From contig NZ_QRZF01000003.1 in assembly GCF_003464595.1 (NCBI RefSeq), positions 248,001 through 312,000 on the forward strand: 64,000 nt of DNA, read 5' to 3'. Positions 23,931 to 34,356 of the stretch are shown piece by piece. Position 1 is the first letter of the stretch. Every line of letters starts with the position of its first letter. The notes below the pieces were generated by a model that saw nothing but the letters and a program-made list of their open reading frames with translations, made no database searches and was not told where the DNA came from. The translations under genes were made by a program, and so were the position numbers. Source of the DNA: Bacteroides intestinalis. GTDB taxonomy: Bacteria; Bacteroidota; Bacteroidia; Bacteroidales; Bacteroidaceae.

Positions 23931-25514
23931 ATGAAAAAGATAAATATACTATATTCAGCTATAACGGCTGCCTTTATGCTCTCATCATGTAGTGACTTTC
24001 TGGACACTATGCCGGATAACAGAGCAGAAATAGATACCGAAGCTAAAATCACTTCTTTGCTGGTTTCAGCCTATCCTACTGCTTACCCGATCATGATGGC
24101 TGAAATGGCATCAGATAATGCTATGGATAACGGTTCTTTATATTCTGTCGAAAGCCAGTCACAAGAAGATGCATATTTGTGGCAAGACATTGTTACCGAT
24201 ACGGATGGAGATGCTCCTCAAGGAATCTGGGATGCATGCTACATGGCAATCGCTTCGGCTAATCATGCCTTACAGGCTATTGAACAAATGGGGAATCCAA
24301 GCAGTTTGTCTGCCCAAAGAGGCGAAGCTTTGATCTGCCGTGCTTATGGCCACTTTGTGTTGGCTACTACTTTTTGCGAAGCATACAATTATGAAACAGC
24401 AGGCAATAAATTGGGTATTCCTTATTCAATTACACCTGAAGCAGAAGTTGCTCCTCATTATGTAAGAGGTACATTGGCAGAAACTTATTCTAAAATAGCA
24501 GCAGATATCGAAGAGGGACTTCCACTAGTCAATGACAATCTGTATTCAGTACCCAAATATCACTTCAACAGAAAGGCTGCACATGCATTCGCAGCCCGCT
24601 TCTATCTGTATTATTTACAAGCAGATAAATCAAACTACGAAAAGGTTATAGAATATGCAAGTGTGGTATTGGGAACTGTACCTTCTAAAGTGCTACGTAC
24701 TTATGATGCCGACTTTGGCACATTATCTAATCCTACGAATGTAGGAGACGCATTTATCGCGGCAAAGTCTCCCGCCAACTTGCTAATTACTCCAATAAAT
24801 AGTTCATGGCCTTACATTTATGGGCCTTATAGTATGTCACAACGTTATGGGCAAGCCAAGGAAATTTGTGATAATGAAAATCTTCGTGCTGATGGCATTT
24901 GGGGCACTGCTGCAAACCTAGTGGCTGCGAATACAATTTGGAACCCGCAGGAGAAAATGCCTTTCCCTAAATTAGCTATGTATTTCGAATATACAGACAA
25001 GGTAAATGGAATCGGTTATCGTCATGCGGTCATAGTACCCTTTACAACCAATGAGACTTTGCTTTGTCGTGCCGAAGCATACATCATGAAAGCACAACCT
25101 GAGTATGGGAAGGCAGTGTCGGATATCAATGATTGGCTGACTTCAGTTTGTTATGTAGGTAAAGCCCCTGTCGTTACAGAGGATGATATCAATACTTTTT
25201 ATAAAAATATAGAATACACACCGATTCCTATAGAAAGCGCTGCACAGCGTACTGTAAAAAAAGAGCTGAATCCGATTATTCAATTTGTTGATGAGAAACA
25301 AGAGAACCTGATCCATTGTATTCTTCATCTCCGTAGAATAGAAACGATTCATGAAGGTCTGCGTTGGTATGACATCAAACGTTACGGTATTGAGATTTCA
25401 CATAATAGAGAAGGATTGAGTCCTGATATACTGACCAAAAATGACCTCAGAAGGGCATTCCAATTACCTCAGGACGTAATTAATGCAGGTTTGGATGCTA
25501 ATCCCAGAAACTAA
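23931..25514 (+). CDS. SusD/RagB-family lipoprotein, cassette 1
   Basis: A 527-residue outer-membrane lipoprotein with lipid cysteine at residue 20 (FMLSSCSDFLDTMPDN). It shows the SusD N-terminal start (FLDTMPDNRAEI) and a C-terminal region with HLRRIETIHEGLRWYDIKRYG, the family's usual arginine-rich helix before the end. It partners the preceding SusC, 19 bp upstream. It would be expressed only when the promoter segment faces cassette 1. Its relatives are found with Mx1-type metallopeptidases, as here. Confidence 0.92.
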   Translation: MKKINILYSAITAAFMLSSCSDFLDTMPDNRAEIDTEAKITSLLVSAYPTAYPIMMAEMASDNAMDNGSLYSVESQSQEDAYLWQDIVTDTDGDAPQGIWDACYMAIASANHALQAIEQMGNPSSLSAQRGEALICRAYGHFVLATTFCEAYNYETAGNKLGIPYSITPEAEVAPHYVRGTLAETYSKIAADIEEGLPLVNDNLYSVPKYHFNRKAAHAFAARFYLYYLQADKSNYEKVIEYASVVLGTVPSKVLRTYDADFGTLSNPTNVGDAFIAAKSPANLLITPINSSWPYIYGPYSMSQRYGQAKEICDNENLRADGIWGTAANLVAANTIWNPQEKMPFPKLAMYFEYTDKVNGIGYRHAVIVPFTTNETLLCRAEAYIMKAQPEYGKAVSDINDWLTSVCYVGKAPVVTEDDINTFYKNIEYTPIPIESAAQRTVKKELNPIIQFVDEKQENLIHCILHLRRIETIHEGLRWYDIKRYGIEISHNREGLSPDILTKNDLRRAFQLPQDVINAGLDANPRN

Positions 25515-25528
25515 TAAAAAATAAGAGT

Positions 25529-26404
25529 ATGAAAAAGATAAAAGTATTTATATTATTAGCACTAGCACTGGCTGCAGTGTCTTGCAGTGAAGAAGACTTG
25601 GACTCCAAAAGTATTTTTGATACTTCTTCTCCGGAACGTAATGCTTTTGAAACATGGATTTTGAATAACTATACCGAACCATACAATATTGACCTGAAGT
25701 ACAGGTTTGAAGACATAGAATCAGACATGAAGTATAATGTGACACCGGCTGCTTATGATAAATCGGTGGCATTAGCCAAATTGGTGAAATATTTGTGGAT
25801 TGAAGCCTATGAAGAGCTGGTAGGTCAGGAATTCGTAGCGACTTATTGTCCTAAAGTATTGCATTTTGTCGGTTCACCGGAATATGAGAAGTCGGGTGGA
25901 TCCATGGTTTTGGGAACAGCAGAAGGTGGTCTGAAGATCACACTCTTCAATGTTAATGGTCTGAATCCGGAAAATCCAGATGCAGAAACGTTAAATGAAT
26001 GGTATTTCAAAACTATGCACCATGAATTTGCACATATCTTGCACCAAACCAAAAATTATTCAACAGATTTCAATACAATATCCGCAGGTAAGTATACCGG
26101 ACCGGGATGGATGAACATTACAGACCAAGAGGCTAGACAAATGGGCTTTGTTTCCAATTATGCCAGTACGGAAACTCAGGAAGATTTTGTGGAGACAATA
26201 GCTATTTATGTGACTTACACCAATGCACAATGGCAAAGTATCTTGAATGAAGCCGGTGAGGCAGGTGCTGCTATCATCCTTCAGAAATTTGAAATGGTAA
26301 AAGAATATCTGGCGGAATCTTGGGGAATTGATATAGATATGCTGCATAACATTGTCCAAGAGCGTGAAGAAAACATTGGTGATCTGGATTTAGGAACCCT
26401 TTAA
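25529..26404 (+). CDS. Putative zinc metallopeptidase lipoprotein (Mx1-type)
   Basis: This 291-residue lipoprotein (lipid cysteine at 19, LAAVSCSEEDLDS) has a zinc-protease motif HEFAH at residues 165-169 inside KTMHHEFAHILHQ. Further on come GPGWMN at about 191-196 and an acidic ETQEDFVETIAIYVT stretch (about 216-230), where the third zinc ligand is likely. It matches the 'putative zinc-binding metallopeptidase' family that commonly follows susD in Bacteroides. The acidic residues after the cysteine suggest it faces outward. It probably trims peptide or protein ligands for the cassette-1 importer; the substrate is unknown. Confidence 0.85.
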   Translation: MKKIKVFILLALALAAVSCSEEDLDSKSIFDTSSPERNAFETWILNNYTEPYNIDLKYRFEDIESDMKYNVTPAAYDKSVALAKLVKYLWIEAYEELVGQEFVATYCPKVLHFVGSPEYEKSGGSMVLGTAEGGLKITLFNVNGLNPENPDAETLNEWYFKTMHHEFAHILHQTKNYSTDFNTISAGKYTGPGWMNITDQEARQMGFVSNYASTETQEDFVETIAIYVTYTNAQWQSILNEAGEAGAAIILQKFEMVKEYLAESWGIDIDMLHNIVQEREENIGDLDLGTL

Positions 26405-26418
26405 TATTGAAATAGAAT

Positions 26419-27702
26419 ATGAAAAAATATATTTATCTCTTTTTCTTGACTTTTTCTTTTCTTTTTGTGGCATGTTCACCGGAAGCGGAAGATATTTTTG
26501 GTGAAAACGCAGCAACCAGAATAGAAGAGAGGTTGGCAGCGGACAAGGCTGTATTGGTTGGAGCTCAGAACGGCTGGTTGATGGAATATTATCCGGCCAG
26601 TGGACAAATCTATGGAGGTTATAATGTATTGGCTCTTTTCGGTGAAGATGGCAAGGTGACGGTATCTGCAGATATTACAGGTGATGCTACTGCTAAAGCT
26701 ACAAGTACTTACAGAATGAAAGAGCAAGCAGGCCCTACATTGAGTTTTGATACTTATAATGAAATTTTCCACATATTCTCTGACCCTAAAAACGACCTGG
26801 GGATAGGTACGGCTGGAAAAGGAATGGAAGGTGATTATGAATTCACTATTATGGAGGCAACTGCCGAAAAAGTGGTGCTGAAGGGGAAAAAAACAGGAAA
26901 TAAAATTATCATGACTCCATTCAATGAAAGCTGGGAGGACTACCTGAACAGCATTATTGAAATGGATGGAAAGATATCAAGACTCGCCCAGTTCACCTAT
27001 ACTGATGGAGGTTTTACTGCCTCAGTGAAACAATCTTATCGAACTTTCACTGTTACATATCAGGAAAATGGGGAAGATAAGAATGTAGCAGTTCCATATA
27101 TAATGACTCCTACAGGATTGAGATTTATGACGGCACTGGAATTGAATGGAAAAAAAATAGAGACCTTGGAATTTCAAGATGTAGGAGATGATGGACAACT
27201 TGTATCAGGAGATGTGATTTTAACACCTAAATTCCCCTTGGCTTATTTCTTTACCAATGGCGAATGGTTCTTCTCATATAAAAATCTGGGTAAATTAGGG
27301 CAAACATATTGGTCATCTGTTAAGAAGCAAGTTCTGGATCCTTATGGTATAGATTTGAACATGGCATTCCTCACTCCCTATTCAAACTCAGAAATGGTGT
27401 TTTATTGGATGTGTGAAGGATTTGATGATGGCATGTTATTATTCAATGTAACTACATTAGGTGATAATCAAGTTAAGATAGTCTTTGCTTTGAGTGGTAA
27501 TCAAGTCGGAATAGATTTCTATCAACAATTGGGTTGGAATCTTATGATTTATCCGTTCTCTAAAGGCACAACAGGAGTTACATTCAATTTATCAGCAGAT
27601 GATGAAAAGAATCCTTCTGTCATTACAATGACTGATACATCTAATTCTTCAAATGTTATAAAAGTCTTTAAAGAGGTGATTTCTGATCCATTTAATAATT
27701 GA
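26419..27702 (+). CDS. DUF4302-type lipoprotein, cassette 1
   Basis: A 427-residue lipoprotein with lipid cysteine at residue 19 (LFVACSPEAEDIFGE). The opening of the mature part (AATRIEERLAADKAVLVGA, then NGWLMEYYPASGQIYGGYN) matches the DUF4302 family, which is known to follow SusC-SusD-metallopeptidase genes. Its function is unknown; position and acidic lipobox suggest a surface ligand-binding protein. It starts 14 bp after the metallopeptidase and ends the cassette-1 operon. Confidence 0.8.
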   Translation: MKKYIYLFFLTFSFLFVACSPEAEDIFGENAATRIEERLAADKAVLVGAQNGWLMEYYPASGQIYGGYNVLALFGEDGKVTVSADITGDATAKATSTYRMKEQAGPTLSFDTYNEIFHIFSDPKNDLGIGTAGKGMEGDYEFTIMEATAEKVVLKGKKTGNKIIMTPFNESWEDYLNSIIEMDGKISRLAQFTYTDGGFTASVKQSYRTFTVTYQENGEDKNVAVPYIMTPTGLRFMTALELNGKKIETLEFQDVGDDGQLVSGDVILTPKFPLAYFFTNGEWFFSYKNLGKLGQTYWSSVKKQVLDPYGIDLNMAFLTPYSNSEMVFYWMCEGFDDGMLLFNVTTLGDNQVKIVFALSGNQVGIDFYQQLGWNLMIYPFSKGTTGVTFNLSADDEKNPSVITMTDTSNSSNVIKVFKEVISDPFNN

Positions 27703-27751
27703 AATAGTCATCTTTGAGCCTTTGGCCCATTGAATTTTAAATAAAGTGTTA

Positions 27752-27785
27752 TTGAGAGGGTATATCGTGAGATATGCCCTCTCAA
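27752..27785 (+). terminator. Hairpin after cassette 1
   Basis: TTGAGAGGGTATAT (27752-27765) pairs with ATATGCCCTCTCAA (27772-27785) with one G-U, giving a strong stem 49 bp past the last stop codon. A U-tract is weak. From 27786 to 28093 I see only AT-rich sequence with no gene. Confidence 0.65.
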
Positions 27786-28093
27786 CTTATATAACAATTA
27801 ATGATATATTACTCCAGTTCTTAATACTTCTTTTTGAAGTCATAATATAAAGGGTATAAAAATAAAAATTGAGCATGTACAAGTTGATTATAAATGAAGA
27901 TAAATATTCTATTACTCATTTTTTTGTGATATGAATACTTATTTTTATAATAACAGGAATGATTCATATCTTTAAATGATATGTATTGTAAAAATAACAA
28001 CATAAGCAAAACTTACTTATCACATATAATCCATAAATAGAATTTTTATAGAAAAATGTTATTTATTTGGACATTTATGTTTTGTGAGAAACT

Positions 28094-28314
28094 CGTAGTA
28101 GTCGTTTAATACTACTTTTTCAACCATTATCTATGCTTTAATTTTCTGATAATCAAATATTAACTCAGGAAATACGGTATTATATAGGTAGATATTAATC
28201 TATGCCATATTATTTATACACCATATTATCAGGTATTTATCCTGTGGTTATAATCCTTCATATAGTCCCATTAAGAATCTATCATCCTTATAATCAATAA
28301 TATAAAACAGGATA
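28094..28314 (+). repeat. Conserved leader of silent cassette 2
   Basis: CGTAGTAG lies 221 bp and GGTAGATA (28187-28194) 128 bp before site S2, the same spacing as in cassettes 3 and 4. A preceding ACATTTATGTTTTGTGAG resembles ACATTTATATTTATGC at the same place in cassette 4. Confidence 0.5.
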
Positions 28315-28349
28315 AGTTCTGCGAAAACATTGCAAATATCTTACATTGG
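28315..28349 (+). repeat. Inversion site S2
   Basis: Begins AGTTCTGCGAAAACATTGCA and ends TCTTACATTGG; plus-strand orientation, inverted to S0. Confidence 0.85.
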
Positions 28350-31296
28350 CATGCAAACGCAGGAGGTGGCTATAAAGTCGACTGTGAAAGTTTTTATGAA
28401 GTCAGACGCTGAAATGCTTGATGAAGTAATGGTAGTTGCCTATGGTACAGCAAAGAAATCTGCATTTACAGGTTCAGCATCTGTGATAAAGTCTGAAACT
28501 CTGGAGAAACGCCAGGTTTCAAATATATCAAATGCTCTTTCCGGAACAGTATCAGGCGTACAGACACAAAGTACAAATGGACAGCCGGGAGAAAAAGCCA
28601 CAGTACGTATTCGTGGTATTGGTTCCATGTATGCCAGCAATAATCCGTTGTATGTAGTAGATGGTATTCCGTACGAGGGCGACATTTCTGCTGTCAACTC
28701 ACAAGATATTGAGTCAATGACAGTACTGAAAGATGCAGCGGCAGCAGCTTTGTATGGTGCCCGTGGTGCTAATGGCGTTATCTTGGTTACAACTAAAAAA
28801 GGAAAAACCGGAGAGACACTGGTATCATTGGATGCACGTTGGGGAGCTAACTCGCGCTTAGTGAAGAACTATGATGTACTGCAAAACGCAGCTACTTACA
28901 TGGAAACTGCATACTCTGCCATATATAATGGCTATGTCTATAATAGTAAATATACGGCTGAGAGAGCCTATCAACAGGCTAATGCTGATTTGATTCCAGG
29001 TTTAGGATATCAGATTTACAATGTACCCAATGGTCAGAACCTGATAGGTCGGGATGGCAAACTGAATCCATATGCAACGCTGGGCTATAGTGACGGTGAT
29101 TACTATTATACACCAGATAACTGGTCGGATGAAATGTTTGAAAGCAATATGCGTCAGGAATACAATCTGAGCGTATCTGGTGGTACCGATAAATTGAGTT
29201 ATTATTTTTCTGCTGCTTATCTTGCTGATGACGGTATTATTGAGAACTCTGGTTTCGAACGTATTTCTAGTCGTATAAACGTGGATTATCAAGCTAAGAA
29301 ATGGCTGAAGTTCGGTGTAAATTTAAGCTATGCAAATGTAAAAAGCCGCTATCCTGGAGATCAGGACACAGATGCGGCCACTTCATCGGGTAATGCCTTT
29401 TTTGTAGGTAACTTCATTGCCCCCATTTATCCAATGTATGTTCGTAATGCTGAAGGCCAGATTATGCATGACGCTAATACCGGTTATCGGATATATGATT
29501 ATGGAGATGGTGAAAGTACAAACTTCACTCGTAACTTTATGAGTATGTCTAACCCGATGAGTAGCTTTCTCTATGACACGGAAGAATATTTAATGGATAT
29601 CCTGAATGGGAAATGGTATGCCAAAGTAGACATTCTGGATGGTCTGTCTTTGACTGCTTCTTTAGGTTTGCATGTGGATAATACGCGTTTGCATATTGTA
29701 GGCAACAAGTATTATGGCCAGTCTGCATCCCAAAACGGCTCTGTGCAACAGTACTCATCACGTACGTATTCTCTGGACCAGCAATACTTGCTGACTTATA
29801 AAAAAGCATTTGATCTGCATCACATTGATGTTTTGGCCGGATATGAGAGTATGGATTATAATACTGAATCTCATTATATTCTGGGTTACAACATGTATAG
29901 TGATAAGAACTGGACTGCCTCAAATGTAATCGACCGTAAAAATGGTTCCGGAAGCTACAATGAATATGCTACTATCGGTATCATCACACGCGCCAGCTAT
30001 GATTTCGATGAAAAGTACTATGCAAGTGTTTCTTATCGTCGTGATGCTTCTTCGCGTTTCCATCCGGATAATCGCTGGGGTAACTTTTGGAGTGTGAGTG
30101 CTGCATGGGATATGGCTAAGGAGAACTTTATTTCTCATATTGACTGGATTAATATGCTGAAATTGAAAGCTTCTTTCGGACAACAAGGTAACGATAATCT
30201 TCTTTATAAAGGATACACAAACTATTATCCTTACCAAGATCAATTTACTGTAAGCGGCTCGGAGGGAGTATTCTCTGACGGTGTACTTTTCTATAAAGGA
30301 AATAAAGATATCACTTGGGAAACATCCAATTCATTCAATGTTGGTGTGGACTTTGCTCTTCTGAAAGGACGCGTTGATGGTACCATCGAATATTTCAATC
30401 GCCAGACGAAAGATATGTTGTATTACAAGCCGGTAGCTATGTCCAATGGTTATACACAGTTCCCGATGAATATCGGTTCAGTGCGTAACTCAGGTATTGA
30501 AATTGAATTGAACTACACTCCAATCCAGACTAACAATTTCAAATGGATCATCAATTGGAACGGAACTATGATGAAAAATAAGATTCTTGAATTACACCCT
30601 GACTTGAAAGGGGAAATGATTAATGGATCTTATATCTATCGTGAAGGTGAATCTTTATACCAGTTCTATTTGACGAAATATGCAGGTGTAGACCATGAAA
30701 GTGGTGAAGCGCAGTATTGGGCTAAAGATACTGACGGAGCAGAGTATAAAACCAGTGACTGGTCGGCTGCTTATAACACAAACCGCCAGGCCAGCGGTGA
30801 TCTTCTCCCCACTATTTATGGAGGTATCGGTACTGCATTGGATTTTTACGGTTTCGATTTTTCTATCCAGTGTGCTTATCAGTTAGGTGGCAAGATATAT
30901 GATAGTGGTTATCAGGTGTTGATGCATGGCGGTGGCTCACATGACCTTGGTTATAACTGGCACAAAGATATACTGAATGCCTGGACATCCGAAAATGCAA
31001 ATTCTAATATACCGCGTATAGATGCAATCGATAAATATACCAATTCTAGTTCAGATCGTTGGTTAACAAGTTCTGACTATTTCGCTATCAATAACATTAC
31101 ATTAGGTTATACACTACCTAAAAGATGGTTGAGAAATTTGGGTATCGGTAGCCTGCGTGTTTATGGTGCAGCTGATAATGTGGCTCTTTTCTCTGCCCGC
31201 AGAGGACTTGATCCACGTATGAGCTATACGACTGCCTCAACAGACCGCTACACTCCTATACGTACCATTTCTGGTGGCCTGAAAGTAACATTCTGA
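28315..31296 (+). CDS. Silent SusC-family transporter, cassette 2 (5' end missing)
   Basis: The open frame codes for 993 residues from SSAKTLQISYIGMQTQEVAIK and lacks start codon, signal peptide and promoter; with the shared head it would be 1,060 residues. The TonB-box-like EMLDEVMVVAYGTAKKSAFTG, the plug (DIESMTVLKDAAAAALYGARG) and the barrel end ISGGLKVTF are all present. The barrel motif RRDASSRFHPDNRWGNFWS is nearly identical in cassettes 4 and 6. These form one subfamily with cassette 3, presumably by duplication. Confidence 0.9.
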   Translation, partial: SSAKTLQISYIGMQTQEVAIKSTVKVFMKSDAEMLDEVMVVAYGTAKKSAFTGSASVIKSETLEKRQVSNISNALSGTVSGVQTQSTNGQPGEKATVRIRGIGSMYASNNPLYVVDGIPYEGDISAVNSQDIESMTVLKDAAAAALYGARGANGVILVTTKKGKTGETLVSLDARWGANSRLVKNYDVLQNAATYMETAYSAIYNGYVYNSKYTAERAYQQANADLIPGLGYQIYNVPNGQNLIGRDGKLNPYATLGYSDGDYYYTPDNWSDEMFESNMRQEYNLSVSGGTDKLSYYFSAAYLADDGIIENSGFERISSRINVDYQAKKWLKFGVNLSYANVKSRYPGDQDTDAATSSGNAFFVGNFIAPIYPMYVRNAEGQIMHDANTGYRIYDYGDGESTNFTRNFMSMSNPMSSFLYDTEEYLMDILNGKWYAKVDILDGLSLTASLGLHVDNTRLHIVGNKYYGQSASQNGSVQQYSSRTYSLDQQYLLTYKKAFDLHHIDVLAGYESMDYNTESHYILGYNMYSDKNWTASNVIDRKNGSGSYNEYATIGIITRASYDFDEKYYASVSYRRDASSRFHPDNRWGNFWSVSAAWDMAKENFISHIDWINMLKLKASFGQQGNDNLLYKGYTNYYPYQDQFTVSGSEGVFSDGVLFYKGNKDITWETSNSFNVGVDFALLKGRVDGTIEYFNRQTKDMLYYKPVAMSNGYTQFPMNIGSVRNSGIEIELNYTPIQTNNFKWIINWNGTMMKNKILELHPDLKGEMINGSYIYREGESLYQFYLTKYAGVDHESGEAQYWAKDTDGAEYKTSDWSAAYNTNRQASGDLLPTIYGGIGTALDFYGFDFSIQCAYQLGGKIYDSGYQVLMHGGGSHDLGYNWHKDILNAWTSENANSNIPRIDAIDKYTNSSSDRWLTSSDYFAINNITLGYTLPKRWLRNLGIGSLRVYGAADNVALFSARRGLDPRMSYTTASTDRYTPIRTISGGLKVTF

Positions 31297-31328
31297 TAAA
31301 TGGTTGAATTTTATAAAAAAGAAAGAAT

Positions 31329-32918
31329 ATGAAAAGAATATATAAAATAACGCAAGTTGCTCTATTCGGTGCATTAGTAGTCGGATGTACTGACTTGGAT
31401 ACTGCCCCACTAAGTTCGACTATTACAGCCGACCAAAAAGAGGATGTGGTCGCTGCTGACCCTTCTAAAATTGAAGCTAGCGTAACTGCTATTACAGCTA
31501 ACTTTACACAATATGCTAAAATTTATACCGAAGATGACAACGTACATAGTGATATAGGTTATCCTACTATTATGTTAGCTACCGATTCAAGGACTACGGA
31601 TTTTGTAGCTGATATAACAGGCTACAATTGGTATTCTGAATCAGCCGATTATAGCGATTGTTTAAGTACGAGTACGGCTACTATCGAATTTTGGGGTACG
31701 CTTTACAACCAAATTTATACAGCCAACGCTGTTATTGGTACTGTAGATAATGAAACGTCAGACCCTACTCTGCAATTTTATCTGGCACAGGCATTGTCCA
31801 TCCGTGCGTTCGATTATTTCACGTTGGTGCAGTTGTATCAGTTCAATTACAAGGGACATGAAGATGCTCCAGGAGTGCCCATTATCACTCCCGAGAATGC
31901 AGAAGAGGTAGCAGCAAATGGCTGTGCCCGCTCTACAGTAAAGGAAACCTATGAATTCATTTTGGGTGATTTGAATAAGGCTATTGAGCTATTGGCTAAC
32001 ACAAAGAAAACCCGTTCCGACAAGCGTTATGTCAGTCTTGATGTTGCTTATGGTATACGTGCCCGTGTTCACCTGACTATGCACAATTATGCAGATGCAT
32101 TGAAAGATGCAGAAGCTGCACTTGCCAGCACATCTTCTATTCCATATAGTAGCACAGCGGTGAGCAAGCCAACCTTCATTGATATTGAAGATGCTTCATG
32201 GATGTGGGGCATCTTAATTACGGATAAAGACCGTGTAAGTACTACTGGTATTTGTAATTTCCCATCTCACATGGGGTCACTGAATTACGGCTACGCCTCT
32301 GTGGGGGGATGGCGCAGAATCAGTCCAAAACTCTACAACCAGATTCCTGAAAGTGATGTACGTAAAGGATGGTTCTTGGATGACACAGGTGTATCTGTTA
32401 ATCTACCGGCAGCAGCGCAGGCTTATATTACTAAAAAAGGTGCTCCGGTTTATACGCAAGTGAAATATGGGCCAATGAACAACGAATGGGGATCAAATAA
32501 CAATGCAACTGATGTGATTTTGATGCGTGTAGAGGAAATGTATTTAATTAAAGCAGAAGCACAAGCCATGAACAATGATGTAAGCGGCGGTGTGAATACA
32601 CTCAATTCATTTGTAAATACCTATCGTGATCCATCTTATAAATGTACAGCTACAACGAGCGAAGCTGTGCAAGAGGCTGTTTGGCATCAACGTCGTATCG
32701 AATTCTGGGGTGAAGGTTTAGCCTATTTTGATATTATGCGTCTGAATAAAGGTGTTAATCGCTTGGGATGCGGATTTCCCAAAACTGCGGTATTTAACAT
32801 TGCGGCAGGTGATCCGGTCCAGATTTACAGTATCCCCAATAAAGAGGTACAATACAATCCATTGCTGGAAAACAATCCGTTGGTATCTGCTCCAACTCCA
32901 ATACCTGATGAAGAATAA
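31329..32918 (+). CDS. SusD/RagB-family lipoprotein, cassette 2
   Basis: A 529-residue lipoprotein with lipid cysteine at residue 20 (LVVGCTDLDTAPLSS). The mature start STITADQKEDVVAADPSKI is a form shared with cassettes 3, 4 and 6. The C-terminal SusD region contains LMRVEEMYLIKAEAQAM and HQRRIEFWGEGLAYFDIMRLN. It pairs with the preceding SusC (32-bp gap). The aspartate-rich residues right after the cysteine fit export to the cell surface. Confidence 0.92.
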   Translation: MKRIYKITQVALFGALVVGCTDLDTAPLSSTITADQKEDVVAADPSKIEASVTAITANFTQYAKIYTEDDNVHSDIGYPTIMLATDSRTTDFVADITGYNWYSESADYSDCLSTSTATIEFWGTLYNQIYTANAVIGTVDNETSDPTLQFYLAQALSIRAFDYFTLVQLYQFNYKGHEDAPGVPIITPENAEEVAANGCARSTVKETYEFILGDLNKAIELLANTKKTRSDKRYVSLDVAYGIRARVHLTMHNYADALKDAEAALASTSSIPYSSTAVSKPTFIDIEDASWMWGILITDKDRVSTTGICNFPSHMGSLNYGYASVGGWRRISPKLYNQIPESDVRKGWFLDDTGVSVNLPAAAQAYITKKGAPVYTQVKYGPMNNEWGSNNNATDVILMRVEEMYLIKAEAQAMNNDVSGGVNTLNSFVNTYRDPSYKCTATTSEAVQEAVWHQRRIEFWGEGLAYFDIMRLNKGVNRLGCGFPKTAVFNIAAGDPVQIYSIPNKEVQYNPLLENNPLVSAPTPIPDEE

Positions 32919-32941
32919 GTTAACTATAAAAAGGATAGAAT

Positions 32942-33898
32942 ATGAAATATATCAATAAAATATTTAGCCTGTTTGCTATCGCATTGATGGCTGTGGCTTG
33001 TGATCCGGATGCGGAAAGTTATACTCCGGGAGGATTAGAGGAGGGCAACCAAGGTATTTGTTTTGCAGGTAATTATACCCAAACAGTAGAAGTTGAACCT
33101 GGAGTTACTTCTTTTATCCTCACACTAAAACGTTCTGTAACTGATGTAGCTGGTTCTGTGGATATAAAGGTCTTGAATAACGAAGAGAATATATTTACAT
33201 GCCCTTCTACAGTATTATTTGCTGCCGGAGAGGCAACTACGACATTGACTGTGGAGACTCCATCAGCGACAGCAGGGATTCTTTATAATCTAAAGCTGGC
33301 TGTGAGTGGCGATAATGTAAGTAAATACATTAGCGGATACAATGAGATTTCTGTAAATTTCAGTATCATTAAATGGGAACCAATCGGCACTGGTTATTAT
33401 TTAGACGGTACTATATCTACTTTCTTTGGCGTTGATCCTTCCATGCCGATGGCTGTAAAATTGGAACGGGCAGAAACGGCTACCAGCGTTCGTTTCCGCT
33501 TTGACAGTCCGTTTGCACGTGTAGCGACAGCAATGGATGAGTATGGTGGCTACGATGGTTATCCTTTTAATGAGGAAAGTGATGTGGTGCCGGGTAAATA
33601 TCTCTTTACTATTGATGTAACCAGCCAGGGAGCGGCATTGTCACCAGTTGACTTAGGTATGGCCTGGTCATATGGAATGTTCTCTATCGGCTCTGTATAT
33701 GGAAATCTGTCAACAAATATTGCAACATATCCATTGGGGATTTATAATGAAAAAGCCAACTGCATTACTTTCCCTGCCAACTCCTTGTATATTAAGATGG
33801 CAGATTATAAAGAAGGCGCTGCCTCACCTTGTGCTAATCCTTCATATCTGTACTTAAGTGGGGATGCTTATTTGGAGTCTTTAGAGGCTACTAAATAA
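32942..33898 (+). CDS. SusE/F-position lipoprotein, cassette 2
   Basis: A 318-residue lipoprotein (lipid cysteine at 20, ALMAVACDPDAESY). Residues about 35-140 look like a Calx-beta/DUF1735-type sandwich (FILTLKRSVTDVAGSVDIKV, FAAGEATTTLTVETPS). The C-terminal half (from about IIKWEPIGTGYYLDG) is a second domain also hinted at in cassettes 3 and 4. No enzyme motif is seen. It is the last gene of cassette 2 and probably binds ligand at the surface. Confidence 0.75.
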   Translation: MKYINKIFSLFAIALMAVACDPDAESYTPGGLEEGNQGICFAGNYTQTVEVEPGVTSFILTLKRSVTDVAGSVDIKVLNNEENIFTCPSTVLFAAGEATTTLTVETPSATAGILYNLKLAVSGDNVSKYISGYNEISVNFSIIKWEPIGTGYYLDGTISTFFGVDPSMPMAVKLERAETATSVRFRFDSPFARVATAMDEYGGYDGYPFNEESDVVPGKYLFTIDVTSQGAALSPVDLGMAWSYGMFSIGSVYGNLSTNIATYPLGIYNEKANCITFPANSLYIKMADYKEGAASPCANPSYLYLSGDAYLESLEATK

Positions 33899-33921
33899 CG
33901 AATTAGTAAATAGTAGACTAT

Positions 33922-33971
33922 AAAGTTCCATTCTTCCATTTGTTCAATGGTAAATGGAAGAACGGAACTTT
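33922..33971 (+). terminator. Terminator after cassette 2
   Basis: AAAGTTCCATTCTTCCATTT (33922-33941) pairs with 33952-33971 with one mismatch and is followed by TATAATTTT. A second, weaker hairpin with AGACTGC/GCGGTCTTTTT lies at about 34063-34098. Positions 34099-34356 are AT-rich; a 69-codon frame there has no support. Confidence 0.8.
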
Positions 33972-34356
33972 TATAATTTTCTTGGAACTCAAGAGCTACG
34001 ATATTTTATATTAATTATTGTATACTCATATTTGACCGAGTGTTTTCTCGATAAAGTGTTTTTAAAGACTGCTCATTAGGAAATGTGCGGTCTTTTTCTT
34101 TCATTCTCTCTTCTTTAGCCATTGCAGGTCAATTATATATTTCATATAGATCAATAATGACTCAAAAGGAATATTTTATTTCGATCCAATCTCTTATTAT
34201 TTATCGAAATAATACAATTTGCATTATACTTAACTATGCATACTACTTTTATGAAAAAAACGGACTTCACAAAGACTTCAGATTGTGTATATGAACTATA
34301 AATTAAGCCTCATTAATAATTTAATTATTTCATACATTTATAAATAGAACAAAACC

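Noticed and set aside
34085..34294. 69-codon frame between cassettes 2 and 3
   Set aside because: It overlaps a terminator hairpin at its start and shows no recognisable domain.
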